Shown: positions 28,352 to 38,599 of the stretch, one piece after another
Position numbering within the stretch: the stretch's first letter is position 1
Layout of the letters: each line of letters opens with the position of its first letter
NCBI GenBank assembly: GCA_014843695.1
Contig: CM026393.1
Span: 6,906,033-6,970,032, forward strand
Direction: 5' to 3'
Source: Archivesica marissinica
Taxonomy: Eukaryota > Mollusca > Bivalvia > Venerida > Vesicomyidae
Length of the DNA stretch: 64,000 bases
Made by a program: the position numbers and the translations under genes
The notes under the pieces: model-generated
Database searches by the model: none
What the model saw: only the letters and a program-made list of their open reading frames with translations
Told to the model about the DNA's origin: nothing

Positions 28352-28509
28352 AATGATGTGTTCGTGGATCTACTGTTATACCACATACCCGCGGAACCTC
28401 ATCTATTATATAGCTCATCATTATCGAATGATGTGTTCGTGTATATACGAGTATTTGTGGATCTACTGTTACACCACATACCCGCGGAACCTCATCTATT
28501 ATATAGCTC
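28352..28509. repeat. imperfect direct duplication (about 65-85 bp, two copies)
   Basis: The segment from AATGATGTGTTCGTG through ATCTACTGTTA, CCGCGGAACCTC and TTATATAGCTCA occurs at about 28352-28417 and again at 28426-28509. The second copy has an internal insertion of about 18 bp. It lies just downstream of the peptidase stop codon, so it could belong to a 3' untranslated region. Confidence 0.8.
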
Positions 28510-28510
28510 A

Positions 28511-28759
28511 ACCCCTCTAGACTGGAATTCCCTCCAAACCGGAACCCCTCTAGATTGGAATTCCCTCCAAACCGGAACCCTTCTAGACTGGAATTCCCTC
28601 CAAACCGGAACCCCTCTAGACTGGAATTCCCTCCAAACCGGAACCCCTCTAGACTGGAATTCCCTCCAAACCGGAACCCCTCTAGACTGGAATTCCCTCC
28701 AAACCGGAACCCTTCTAGACTGGAATTCCCTCCAAACCGGAACCCCTCTAGACTGGAAT
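28511..28759. repeat. 33-bp minisatellite (about 7.5 copies)
   Basis: Unit of 33 bp containing CCCTCTAGACTGGAATTCC and CTCCAAACCGG. It is stop-free in two plus frames because 33 is a multiple of three, which produces 136- and 68-codon open frames. I do not consider these coding: the first frame begins in the upstream duplication and there is no conservation signal to judge by. Confidence 0.95.
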
Positions 28760-28970
28760 GAAATATGAGATCTGAGTAAAGTTGTATGATCTGATTATCT
28801 GGTTGGTCTATTCAAGTGCATCTCTCAGACTCAGCCAATTACTTGAACTTGAGTTTGAGATCTGCGATATATTGTATGACCTCTGGACATGGTCTCTGCT
28901 GCAAGTTCAATATCTTTCAAGAATATTTATTAATTTGATTGTTTAGAAAGTATTCATTATAGATATGAAA

Positions 28971-29042
28971 ATGTATTAATTGTTTTTGTTGTTAATGTAT
29001 TAATTATTTTTGTTGTTGATGTATTAATTGTTTTTGTTGTTA
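28971..29042. repeat. 24-bp repeat, three copies
   Basis: Three direct copies of ATGTATTAATTGTTTTTG plus GTTGTT-type ends, exactly 24 bp each. Confidence 0.9.
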
Positions 29043-29487
29043 TTGCACCAAATCATAATTTAATTAACTGCCAGCATATCCCCCCCTAGCCTGGGAAGAA
29101 GCGTTGATATATTAACACCCAAACCGTTAATTGAGCCATATTGAGTGTCTGATAATATCAATACCTCGGGAAACCTGAGGTGTTTTCCGTGTAATTATCG
29201 ATTATCATTAATCCTATTAATAGGACTATCAACACGTGACTTAATTAATGACGTGACTTGAATTGAAAGCGATGCACTGTATATATTTGATGAACTGTAT
29301 AATTGGCAGCCATCTTTTACGGATCATCAATCAGTGATTCCTGAAAGAATTCCATTTCTATTGTCATTTTGCCAGAAGTAAATAAGTGAAAAATTGACTG
29401 ACTGGAGCCCAGGCTATGTACTCCCATCCGATTGGCCATCACACATTGTATATTGCCTGCTTCTCCTAATCTATTACAGACAGATAT
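29043..29487. other. unrecognised intergenic sequence
   Basis: Contains a run of seven C (29080-29086), several short AT-rich inverted repeats (for example around 29196-29232, AATTATCGATTATCATTAAT) and no supported coding frame. I cannot assign it to any family. Confidence 0.5.
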
Positions 29488-29755
29488 GTAGTCCAGTGTA
29501 ACACGTTGGACTGGTAATCCAGGGATCGGAGGTTCGATTCCCCGTATGACCCTAATAAAATTAACAGTCTTTCAGATGGGACGTTAAACCGACGTCTCGT
29601 GTTGGTGCTTTACACCGTGCACGTAAAAGAACCAGATGAGACTCTGGAATTGGTCTCTCTCTGTATCATTGCACTATCCTCCAAATATCTAAAATGACTA
29701 ATCTCTTCAGGAGGCGTCGCTCATATGGGCAACCGGTAGTGACGATAAATAAACG
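29488..29755 (+). mobile_element. SINE family C, full-length-like copy
   Basis: The 5' part resembles a tRNA (GTTGGACTGGTAATCCAGGG, then B-box GGTTCGATTCC near 29531). It is followed by a body containing GATGGGACGTTAAACCGACG, GTGCACGTAAAAGAACCAGA, ATTGCACTATCCTCCAAATA and GGCAACCGGTAGTGACG, and ends near GATAAATAAACG. The GGGACGTTAAACC segment is of the kind seen in conserved SINE domains of molluscs and other animals. A 3' fragment of the same family sits at 44968-45040. Confidence 0.75.
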
Positions 29756-29849
29756 TAAAACACACATGTATTTCAGCTAACTTTACAAAATTGTGTGTAC
29801 AAGCTCATCATCAAGATATCTTTGTGTAGGAAATAAGCGAATGTTATTC

Positions 29850-29965
29850 TCACCAATGCGACCCAGGTTCGATCCTCGGACAGGGCAGTATGTGAGATGG
29901 TACGATGGTCGCCAGATCAGACAGGTGGGTTTTCTCCGGGTACTCCGGTTTCTTGGACACATGTA
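29850..29965 (+). mobile_element. SINE family A, partial copy (head and body)
   Basis: Contains B-box-like GGTTCGATCCTCGG followed by TATGTGAGATGGTACGATGG, CGCCAGATCAGACAGGTGGG and TTTTCTCCGGGTACTCCGGT. The same order of blocks occurs, in either orientation, at 30617, 33003 and 46310. The 3' body is missing here. Confidence 0.75.
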
Positions 29966-30217
29966 AATAACACATATTATTTTATGCTTTCCAATGAAAT
30001 ATAGAAATTTATCAGTGAAATAATGTGTTGAAAGCAGTTGAATAACACATATTATTTCACACTGTTTTGCGTGTGTGATACCTAGCATCTTGATGTTGTC
30101 AACGCGAACTCAAACTGTCAGTGATAGTGACATCATTTATGATGTCATTTATTGATCTCTAAATATGACTCTAGCTCCATTTAGCGAACGGTTACATAGA
30201 AACACTTATCAGCTTAA

Positions 30218-30450
30218 CCCTTTCAACACCACAGACCTCTAAATAGGCTTACAAAAAGTGTAGATCCAGATGAGCCGGCTCGTGACGAGCCGTCTCATCA
30301 GGATCTGCACTTTTTGCCAGTGATATGACTATTTTTAGACATAATTACCCATTTTGATAAATGAACTTGTCCAAATGTGATTTTCTGATTCATTTATTGG
30401 TTTATGAATATCATGAACCAGTCCATGTGAGTTACTTGGTGTTGAAAGGG
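30218..30450. mobile_element. TTAA-flanked MITE (piggyBac-like), copy 1
   Basis: 233-bp element with perfect 13-bp terminal inverted repeats CCCTTTCAACACC / GGTGTTGAAAGGG, flanked by TTAA at 30214-30217 and 30451-30454. It contains an internal hairpin at about 30253-30316 (AAAAAGTGTAGATCCAGATG paired with a GATCTGCACTTTTTG arm). TTAA target duplication and C-rich termini are the hallmark of piggyBac-type elements. There is no coding capacity, so it is non-autonomous. Confidence 0.88.
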
Positions 30451-30616
30451 TTAAAATAAAAAGAATATCTGATTTGTTAAAATGGAATGATCGAATAATA
30501 TTTCACTTATGATGAGAAAACTATTATTATCAATCGTGGCTGGATTGCCCACTTATGATAATATTTCGGTCGGTGTTCATTCGGTGAAATATAATTTGAT
30601 TATACACTGTATAAAG

Positions 30617-30754
30617 TTTAAACTATATTTATTTTACAACAAATTGCGATTCACTCTTGTTGGCGCGGATGAAAGCGTAAATGTGGTCATTCGTGTGGGA
30701 GGAAACCGGAGTACCCGGAGAAAACCACCTGTCTGATCTGGCGATCACCGTACC
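30617..30754 (-). mobile_element. SINE family A, 5'-truncated, with target duplication
   Basis: Minus-orientation copy with body blocks GGCGCGGATGAAAGCGTAAA, GGAAACCGGAGTACCCGGAG and CTGATCTGGCGATCACCGTA, lacking the tRNA head. The flanks are near-identical: ATTATACACTGTATAAAG at about 30599 and ATTATACACTGTACAAAG at about 30755, with one mismatch. This is a convincing target-site duplication. The right copy runs directly into the first unit of the 51/55-bp array. Confidence 0.82.
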
Positions 30755-30768
30755 ATTATACACTGTAC

Positions 30769-32889
30769 AAAGTAGGGAGAAGGAACATGCATGTACATGT
30801 ATATACATCATAACCTATCAAAGTAGGGAGAAGGAACATGCATGTACATGTATATACATCATAACCTATCTACCAAAGTAGGGAGAAGGAACATGCATGT
30901 ACATGTATATACATCATAACCTATCTACCAAAGTAGGGAGAAGGAACATGCATGTACATGTATATACATCATAACCTATCAAAGTAGGGAGAAGGAACAT
31001 GCATGTACATGTATATACATCATAACCTATCTACCAAAGTAGGGAGAAGGAACATGCATGTACATGTATATACATCATAACCTATCTACCAAAGTAGGGA
31101 GAAGGAACATGCATGTACATGTATATACATCATAACCTATCTACCAAAGTAGGGAGAAGGAACATGCATGTATATACATCATAACCTATCTACCAAAGTA
31201 GGGAGAAGGAACATGCATGTATATGTATATACATCATAACCTATCTACCAAAGTAGGGAGAAGGAACATGCATGTACATGTATATACATCATAACCTATC
31301 TACCAAAGTAGGGAGAAGGAACATGCATGTATATACATCATAACCTATCTACCAAAGTAGGGAGAAGGAACATGCATGTACATGTATATACATCATAACC
31401 TACCAAAGTAGGGAGAAGGAACATGCATGTACATGTATATACATCATAACCTATCTACCAAAGTAGGGAGAAGGAACATGCATGTACATGTATATACATC
31501 ATAACCTATCTACCAGAGTAGGGAGAAGGAACATACATGTACATGTATATACCTCATAACCTATCTACCAAAGTAGGGAGAAGGAACATGCATGTATATG
31601 TATATACATCATAACCTATCTACCAAAGTAGGGAGAAGGAACATGCATGTACATGTATATACATCATAACCTATCTACCAAAGTAGGGAGAAGGAACATG
31701 CATGTATATGTATATACATCATAACCTATCAAAGTAGGGAGAAGGAACATGCATGTACATGTATATACATCATAACCTACCAACGTAGGGAGAAGGAACA
31801 TGCATGTACATGTATATACATCATAACCTATCTACCAAAGTAGGGAGAAGGAACATGCATGTACATGTATATACATCATAACCTATCTATCAAAGTAGGG
31901 AGAAGGAACATGCATGTACATGTATATACATCATAACCTATCTATCAAAGTAGGGAGAAGGAACATGCATGTATATGTATATACATCATAACCTATCAAA
32001 GTAGGGAGAAGGAACATGCATGTACATACATCATAACCTATCAAAGTAGGGAGAAGGAACATGCATGTACATGTATATACATCATAACCTATCTATCAAA
32101 GTAGGGAGAAGGAACATGCATGTACATGTATATACATCATAACCTATCTATCAAAGTAGGGAGAAGGAACATGCATGTACATACATCATACCTATCAAAG
32201 TAGGGAGAAGGAACATGCATGTACATGTATATACATCATAACCTATCTACCAAAGTAGGGAGAAGGAACATGCATGTACATGTATATACATCATAACCTA
32301 TCTACCAAAGTAGGGAGAAGGAACATGCATGATATACATCATAACCTATCTACCAAAGTAGGGAGAAGGAACATGCATGTACATGTATATACATCATAAC
32401 CTATCTACCAAAGTAGGGAGAAGGAACATACATGTATATGTATATACATCATAACCTACCAAAGTAGGGAGAAGGAACATGCATGTACATGTATATACAT
32501 CATAACCTACCAAAGTAGGGAGAAGGAACATGCATGTACATGTATATACATCATAACCTACCAAAGTAGGGAGAAGGAACATGCATGTACATGTATATAC
32601 ATCATAACCTACCAAAGTAGGGAGAAGGAACATGCATGTACATGTATATACATCATAACCTACCAAAGTAGGGAGAAGGAACATGCATGTACATGTATAT
32701 ACATCATAACCTACCAAAGTAGGGAGAAGGAACATGCATGTACATGTATATACATCATAACCTACCAAAGTAGGGAGAAGGAACATGCATGTACATGTAT
32801 ATACATCATAACCTACCAAAGTAGGGAGAAGGAACATACATGTACATGTATATACATCATAACCTACCAAAGTAGGGAGAAGGAACATT
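30769..32889. repeat. 51/55-bp minisatellite array (about 40 copies)
   Basis: Unit contains AAAGTAGGGAGAAGGAACAT, then overlapping 10-bp palindromes ACATGCATGT, CATGTACATG and TGTATATACA, then CATCATAACCTA. The 55-bp form has an extra CTAT before CTACC. The right third (from about 32440) is almost purely 51-bp units, giving a 164-codon minus-strand open frame with a 17-residue period; I regard it as non-coding. Shorter units lacking one palindrome appear near 31160, 31330, 32020, 32175 and 32330. Confidence 0.96.
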
Positions 32890-32904
32890 CAACTTGAGAA
32901 AGTA

Positions 32905-33170
32905 GTTACGGTAATAAGGAAAATACATTTAGTTTAAACATTATTTAATTTACAACAATTGCAAAGCAAGTTTTAAACACTTAAATTAATCACTCTAGTT
33001 GGCGCGGATGAAAGCGTAAATGTGGGAGGAAACCGGAGTACCCGGAGAAAACCCACCTGTCCGATCTGGTGATCAACATACCATCTCATAATACTTTCCA
33101 GTCCGAGGATCGAACCCTGGTTGCATTTGTGAGAAGCAAGCGCGCTAACCACTGCGGTAATCGAAAAGGA
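32905..33170 (-). mobile_element. SINE family A, near full-length copy
   Basis: Read on the minus strand: tRNA-like head with CGCAGTGGTTAGCGCGC and B-box GGGTTCGATCCTCGG, then body GGTGGGTTTTCTCCGGGTAC, TTTACGCTTTCATCCGCGCC, AGAGTGATTAATTTAAG, and a 3' end of TTGCAATTGTTGTAAATTAAATAA type. This is the best copy in the window for defining the family (about 260 bp). Confidence 0.82.
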
Positions 33171-33312
33171 GTTTGCTAATTAACTGATTAGTACAAGCAT
33201 GTTCATATGCATGATGTTTAAATAGATAGCCATTCTCTACATGTAATTATCATTGATATCTCTGAGATGATATCGAATCATATGTGATCGTTTCGGATAC
33301 ATGTGAATACAC

Positions 33313-34438
33313 CCGGATATCACACAGTCAACCAGGATATCACAAAGGCAACCTGGATATCACAAAGGCAACTTGGATATCACAAAGGCAACCCGGATAT
33401 CACAAAGGCAATCTGGATATCACAAAGGCAACCTGGATATCACAAAGGCAACCTGGTTGGATATCACAAAGGCAACCTGAATATCACAAAGGCAACCTGA
33501 ATATCACAAAGGCAACCTGGTTGGATATCACAAAGGCAACCTGGATATCACAAAGGCAACCTGGATATCACAAAGGCAACCTGGATATCACAAAGGCAAC
33601 TTGGATATCACAATGGCAGCCTGGATATCACAACGGCAGCCTGGATATTACACAGGCAACCTGGTTGAATATCACAATGGCAACTTGGTTGGATATCACA
33701 AAGGCAACCTGGATATCACAAAGGCAACCTGGATATCACAAAGGCAATCTGGTTGGATATCACAAAGGCAACCTGATTGGATATCACAAAGGCAACCTGG
33801 ATATCACAAAGGCAACCTGGTTGGATATCACAAAGGCAACCTGGATATCACAAAGGCAACCTGGATATCACAAAGGCAACTTGGATATCACAATGGCAGC
33901 CTGGATATCACAACGGCAGCCTGGATATTACACAGGCAACCTGGTTGAATATCACAATGGCAACTTGGTTGGATATCACAAAGGCAACCTGGATATCACA
34001 AAGGCAACCTGGATATCACAAAGGCAATCTGGTTGGATATCACAAAGGCAACCTGATTGGATATCACAAAGGCAACCTGGATATCACAAAGGCAACCTGG
34101 TTGGATATCACAAAGGCAACCTGGATATCACAAAGGCAACCTGGATATCACAAAGGCAACTTGGATATCACAAAGGCAACCCGGATATCACAAAGGCAGC
34201 CTGGATATCACAAAGGCAACCTGGTTGAATATCACAATGGCAACTTGGTTGGATATCACAACGGCAACCTGGATATCACAAAGGCAATCTGGTTGGATAT
34301 CACAAAGGCAACCTGATTGGATATCACAACGGCAACCTGGATATCACAAAGGCAACCTGAATATCACAAAGGCAACCTGGTTGGATATCACAAAGCAACC
34401 TGGATATCACAAAGGCAACCTGGATATAACAAAGGCAA
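33313..34438. repeat. 20/24-bp minisatellite array (about 53 copies)
   Basis: Basic unit GGATATCACAAAGGCAACCT (20 bp) and a 24-bp variant with an extra GGTT. A higher-order block of 280 bp is duplicated (33601 onward matches 33881 onward, including the rare AATGGCAGCC and ATTACACAGG variants). A third, partial version follows after 34140. The array is stop-poor on the plus strand, giving a 314-codon open frame with a period-20 peptide; no gene is inferred. Confidence 0.96.
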
Positions 34439-34566
34439 CATGCCGAGACAGCCACTCCAGTCAGTACGAGCAAGATATCAGCAAGAATAATCCATCAAGC
34501 CGCCTAATCAACATCGCATTCCGCAGGCGGTATATAGGTAGAGTGGGCACATTCATACCTAACCAC

Positions 34567-34702
34567 TTCTGACCAATGAAATCTTCTGACCAACGAAATC
34601 TTCTGACCAATGAAATCTTCTGACCAATGAAATCTGCTGACCAACGAAATCTTCTGACCAATGAAATCTTCTGACCAACGAAATCTTCTGACCAATGAAA
34701 TC
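34567..34702. repeat. 17-bp minisatellite (8 copies)
   Basis: Eight copies of TGACCAATGAAATCTTC, alternating with a CAACGAAAT form. The two forms differ by CpG versus TpG. Confidence 0.95.
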
Positions 34703-34861
34703 AAAAGCTTGGTTCAGTTCTATGATAATCCTACATCCTTTATTGTTTTTTCATCCGTCCGAAAAATTTGAATAGCAGGAAAGTTAAAATTTTATTGACT
34801 GGTTATGAAGAAAGATATCAAGTCTTATAATTATGTGATGCTTTATTGGATGGTGGAGCTA

Positions 34862-34952
34862 AAACACTGGACTGTGTAGCAAACAACATAGATCAAAATC
34901 ACACGTGGCGCTACGTTGCAGCTGATCTGGATCTATGTTGTTTGCTACATAT
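34862..34952. mobile_element. hairpin fragment related to the 44057 MITE
   Basis: Inverted repeat: TAGCAAACAACATAGATC near 34877 pairs with GATCTATGTTGTTTGCTA ending near 34948. The loop includes GCAGCTGATCTGG. The same arm and loop words occur inside the TTAA-flanked element at 44057-44294, so this is probably an internal remnant of that family without its ends. Confidence 0.65.
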
Positions 34953-35088
34953 TCCTTCAACATTTTAATCGTTAAATAACAATTTATTCAAATGCACCAA
35001 AAATAACTTCTGGAAATATATGTACCTATAATTGGCATTGGTGATCATTTTTAAAAAAAACTTAACAACAGAAAGTTAAACGGAAAGA

Positions 35089-35290
35089 TAAAGATGCTCG
35101 TATAATAAATACTTTTTTCGCAATTTCAAAAACTTTAATTATAATGAAACAGATTGTGAAAAAAAATGCAATAATGATTCTAAAACGATATGCAAAATAT
35201 TTAATGAGTCCGGTACAAATGATAAAGTTGAAATTGCAGAAAATGTTGAATATCCAACCACTTTATACAAATTCAGCAGTCGGCATTAGC
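35089..35290 (+). pseudogene. possible coding remnant, Cys-rich, unrecognised
   Basis: A plus frame from the codon after TAA at 35089-35091 to a stop near 35287 encodes a peptide with several Cys (RCSYN, TDCEKKC, TICKIF) and residue use that looks more protein-like than the surrounding AT-rich DNA. A later frame (about 35312-35391) resumes with YAVVKIDFTEDGNTAQF. I cannot name the family. It may be a decayed or unspliced exon, or chance. Confidence 0.25.
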
Positions 35291-35410
35291 ATAATTTGTA
35301 TAATTAAGAATATGCCGTCGTCAAAATTGACTTTACTGAAGATGGGAATACTGCCCAATTTGTAAATTACACGTTTAAGACAACGTCATGATGAAATTGG
35401 AACAGTTTGT

Positions 35411-35800
35411 GACCAGCCCAATTCTGGGTAGACCACGGAAAATGTGATGATGAATATATAGCGCTGACGTCCAGACCAGGTTTATGTCCACTCCAAAACT
35501 TTCTGGTATTTTCAATAGAGCATCTCATATCCGCCTATCGACTGCTGCACGCCCGTGGTATTCGTGGACAAACCATTTATTCAAGGACATAACGGAATGA
35601 TTTTTCAACAGGACTATACACTTTTCAGCAGTACTATACACCTTTCAACAGGACTATACACTTTTCAGCAGGACTATACACCTTTCAACAGGACTATACA
35701 TTTTTCAGCAGGACTACAAGGCACACAGGCGGTGTTAGCACAAGACAATGTGCGATCACTTGATTGGCCCGCGATCTCTCCCCAATAGATCACATGTGTG
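35411..35800 (+). pseudogene. decayed Tc1-like transposase with internal minisatellite
   Basis: Fragments in shifting frames match the order of a Tc1-family transposase: GRPRK (35429), DEYIALTSR, RFMSTPKLSGIFNRAS, then GMIFQQD at 35597 and VRSLDWPAISP near 35750. FQQD and DWPA are the usual surroundings of the second catalytic Asp and the following motif. The first Asp region and the C-terminus are missing. Several stops and frameshifts make it non-functional. The FQQD codons have been amplified into a small tandem array (separate entry). Confidence 0.75.
35601..35720. repeat. 20-bp repeat (six copies) born inside the transposase remnant
   Basis: Six exact 20-bp steps (35601, 35621, 35641, 35661, 35681, 35701) of a TTTTCAACAGGACTATACA-type unit. 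CAACA and CAGCA forms alternate (40-bp dimer). The unit is the transposase FQQD coding segment itself. Confidence 0.92.
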
Positions 35801-35914
35801 GCAGTCTGTGATGTAGTGTATGTGAGTAGGATGGCATCTATTACGTCAACGATTTAACAAGAGTATTTATTGCATTAGGAATGGCGGCTAGTGTGGCTTG
35901 TGTAAACATACTCT

Positions 35915-36066
35915 TTACAAGCATGAGAAGGCGATGTGTTGCCATGATTGAATAAAACATACCCATTGCAAGCATGAGAAGGCGATGTGTTGCCGTGATT
36001 GAATAAAACATACCCATTGCAAGCATGAGAAGACGATGTGTTGCCATGATTGAATAAAACGGTCTA
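35915..36066. repeat. 51-bp repeat, three copies
   Basis: Three copies of a 51-bp unit with GCAAGCATGAGAAGGCGATG, TGTTGCCATGATTGAATAAA and ACATACCCAT. The copies differ by GCCATG/GCCGTG and AAGGCG/AAGACG. Confidence 0.93.
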
Positions 36067-36195
36067 CATACCAGATTTTACTGAATGTTCCTGCCACTTT
36101 TGATACACTAATCCTATGCTGTTTGACGTTATTTGGCTTGTTGCCTTTAGATGCTAATCAAATTTGAATTTTGGTTAAATGTTCACAGGTAATTA

Positions 36196-36394
36196 CAGTC
36201 TACATCCGTTATGTCGAATTCCGTCGGACCGAACAAAATACTTCGCCATAACCGAAGTTTGACTTCACGATATTCAAAATAAATGGAGCCAGTTATATGT
36301 ACAATGATAGTGTCTGAAACAGGACTTTGATCCGACTTCGAGATAACCGGAGAATTCGACATAACCGACTTTGACATAACGGTTGCAGACTCAG
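36196..36394. mobile_element. TA-flanked MITE (pogo/Tc1-like termini), copy 2
   Basis: Same family as 24689-24883: starts CAGTCTACATCCGTTATGTC after TA (36194-36195), keeps the internal GTCGGACCGAACAAAATACT and TTTGATCCGACTTCGAGATA blocks, and ends at GCAGACTCAG before TA (36395-36396). The right terminus carries a 2-bp insertion relative to the left. Non-autonomous. Confidence 0.83.
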
Positions 36395-36769
36395 TATATT
36401 GAACATACCATTTACGTTTTTGCTTCAAAGTTATCAAAACATATTTTGTCAGTTAATATCTCAGTTGTTGCTAAACACATTTTGCATAGTATACAATGAA
36501 ATTCTCTTTCTTTTTTTTGGAATTTCGATGTTTTTTATTCAAACAATTGTACATATTACATAGGTATAATATACACAAATAACAATTGTACACAATGGTA
36601 TAATACAAAAGTTTGCTTTTTCATAAATAAGCTTGAGACTAGCTATTCCATCAATAAAGCGTTGTTCAATGAGACTGAATTTGGATTATAACAATTGTCA
36701 AATGAATTATTTTTTTTGTGTGTTACGGAAAGAATTCCTACTTAAAACAACAACATAATTATGTTGAAA

Positions 36770-36919
36770 CTAGGCATGCTCACTAGTAGTGTTATTGGAG
36801 TTGAGAAAATCTCTCCATTGGATTTCAAATTTACGTAATTCTCTTTCATTAAAACAAATAAGTTCGAAATTTTGCATGTGTAATTTATGCAAATTAACGT
36901 TGTCTGACGGATCTGTCAT
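36770..36919 (-). CDS. possible small or terminal coding exon, unrecognised
   Basis: A minus-strand frame of 49 codons (ATG at 36919, TAG at 36770-36772) with charged, protein-like content (for example FNERELRKFEIQWRDFLNS). It is followed on the same strand by an AT-rich tail and an AATAAA signal at about 36534-36539. It could be the last exon of a minus-strand gene or a retrocopy end. No family recognised, and an opposite-strand frame is also open here. Confidence 0.25.
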   Translation of the reverse strand: MTDPSDNVNLHKLHMQNFELICFNERELRKFEIQWRDFLNSNNTTSEHA

Positions 36920-37022
36920 TCAAGACTTAGTGGTATTTCAGAATATTAGTTTGAACAGTTTGATATCTAGCAGTTATCTTATCTTACGTGTTTTTATCAT
37001 TTATTTCTTGTGTTGCTGCTCA

Positions 37023-38313
37023 TTTGTTTTGTGCCACATAAATGAGTGAATGGGTTGGGAGAGATTTGTGTTGTGCACCATAAATGAGTGAATGGGTTGG
37101 GAGAGATTTGTTTTGTGCACCATAAATGAGTGAATGGGTTGTGCCACATAAATGAGTGAATGGTTTGTGCCACATAAATGAGTGAATGGGTTGGGAGAGA
37201 TTTGTTTTGTGCACCATAAATGAGTGAATGGGTTGGGAGAGATTTGTTTTGTGCACCATAAATGAGTGAATGGGTTGGGAGAGATTTGTTTTGTGCACCA
37301 TACATGAGTGAATGGTTTGGGAGAGATTTGTTTTGTGCTACATAAATGAGTGAATGGGCTGGGAGTGATTTGTTTTGTGCACCATAAATGAGTGAATGGT
37401 TTGGGAGAGATTTGTTTTGTGCACCATAAATGAGTGAATGGGTTGGGAGAGATTTGTTTTGTGCACCATAAATGAGTGAATGGTTTGGGAGAGATTTGTT
37501 TTGTGCACCATACATGAGTGAATGGGTTGGGAGAGATTTGTTTTGTGCCACATAAATGAGTGAATGGGCTGGGAGAGATTTGTTTTGTGCACCATAAATG
37601 AGTGAATGGTTTGGGAGAGATTTGTTTTGTGCACCATAAATGAGTGAATGGGCTGGGAGTGATTTGTGCACCATAAATGAGTGAATGGTTTGGGAGAGAT
37701 TTGTTTTGTGCACCATACATGAGTGAATGGGTTGGGAGAGATTTGTTTTGTGCCACATAAATGAGTGAATGGGTTGGGAGAGATTTGTTTTGTGCACCAT
37801 ACATGAGTGAATGGTTTGGGAGAGATTTGTTTTGTGCTACATAAATGAGTGAATGGGCTGGGAGTGATTTGTTTTGTGCACCATAAATGAGTGAATGGTT
37901 TGGGAGAGATTTGTTTTGTGCACCATAAATGAGTGAATGGGCTGGGAGTGATTTGTGCACCATAAATGAGTGAATGGTTTGGGAGAGATTTGTTTTGTGC
38001 ACCATACATGAGTGAATGGGTTGGGAGAGATTTGTTTTGTGCCACATAAATGAGTGAATGGGTTGGGAGAGATTTGTGTTGTGCACCATAAATGAGTGAA
38101 TGGTTTGTGCCACATAAATGAGTGAATGGTTTGTGCCACATAAATGAGTGAATGGTTTGTGCACCATAAATGAGTGAATGGTTTGTGCCACATAAATGAG
38201 TGAATGGGTTGTGAGAGATTTGTTTTGTGCACATAAATGGGTGAATGGGTTGGGAGAGATTTGTTTTGTGCTACATAAATGAGTGAATGGTTTGGGAGAG
38301 ATTTGTTTTGTGC
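37023..38313. repeat. 42-bp minisatellite array with 26- and 36-bp short units (about 33 copies)
   Basis: Main unit 42 bp: GAGTGAATGGGTTGGGAGAG, ATTTGTTTTGTGCACC, ATAAAT. A 26-bp form drops the GGGAGAGATTTGTT part (for example 37141 and 38100-38180). A block with GCTACATAAAT followed by GGGCTGGGAGTG recurs at about 37337 and 37835, so longer segments have been duplicated. All three minus frames are nearly stop-free, giving overlapping open frames of up to 396 codons. The unit contains no CpG. I treat it as non-coding. Confidence 0.96.
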
Positions 38314-38391
38314 CCTGCTGGAGCCGTTACGAATGTGTTCTTAGGCAGCACAACATTTTTAAATTCCACATTACCTCTTCACTCACCCTCA

Positions 38392-38480
38392 TGGCGATGG
38401 ATTCCATCAGGAATGAGGTCTCGAGAGTGATTAATATAAGTTGTAGGAATGTGTTAACTGTTTTGCAATCGAGCTAAAAT
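38392..38480 (+). mobile_element. SINE family A 3'-end fragment
   Basis: TCGAGAGTGATTAATATAAG and TTTTGCAATCGAGCTAAAAT match the 3' body of family A (compare 46415-46470). The preceding GATGGATTCCATCAGGAATG also occurs, inverted, at about 44305-44330. Confidence 0.55.
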
Positions 38481-38599
38481 AAATTTGTGTAAAACTAGGA
38501 TGTAAATACCTGAAATGGAGAAAACATTTGTTTATGTTAAGCATAACCACCAGTTCAGTGCGCAATGATTGTACAAGTTTTAAACTTTCTTCATTACAG

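Noticed and set aside
29488..33170. Genuine tRNA genes at the B-box sequences (29531, 29863, about 33105)
   Set aside because: A- and B-box-like words are present, but the flanking halves do not close a convincing acceptor stem, and the same sequences recur attached to SINE bodies.
33284..34572. 314-codon plus-strand open frame in the 20/24-bp array
   Set aside because: Simple repeat translation. Mixed 20- and 24-bp units shift the frame and the same text appears in other frames.
37001..38234. Overlapping minus-strand open frames of 267 to 396 codons
   Set aside because: All three frames are open because the 42-bp unit has no stop on that strand; 26- and 36-bp units switch the frame, which a selected coding repeat would not tolerate.
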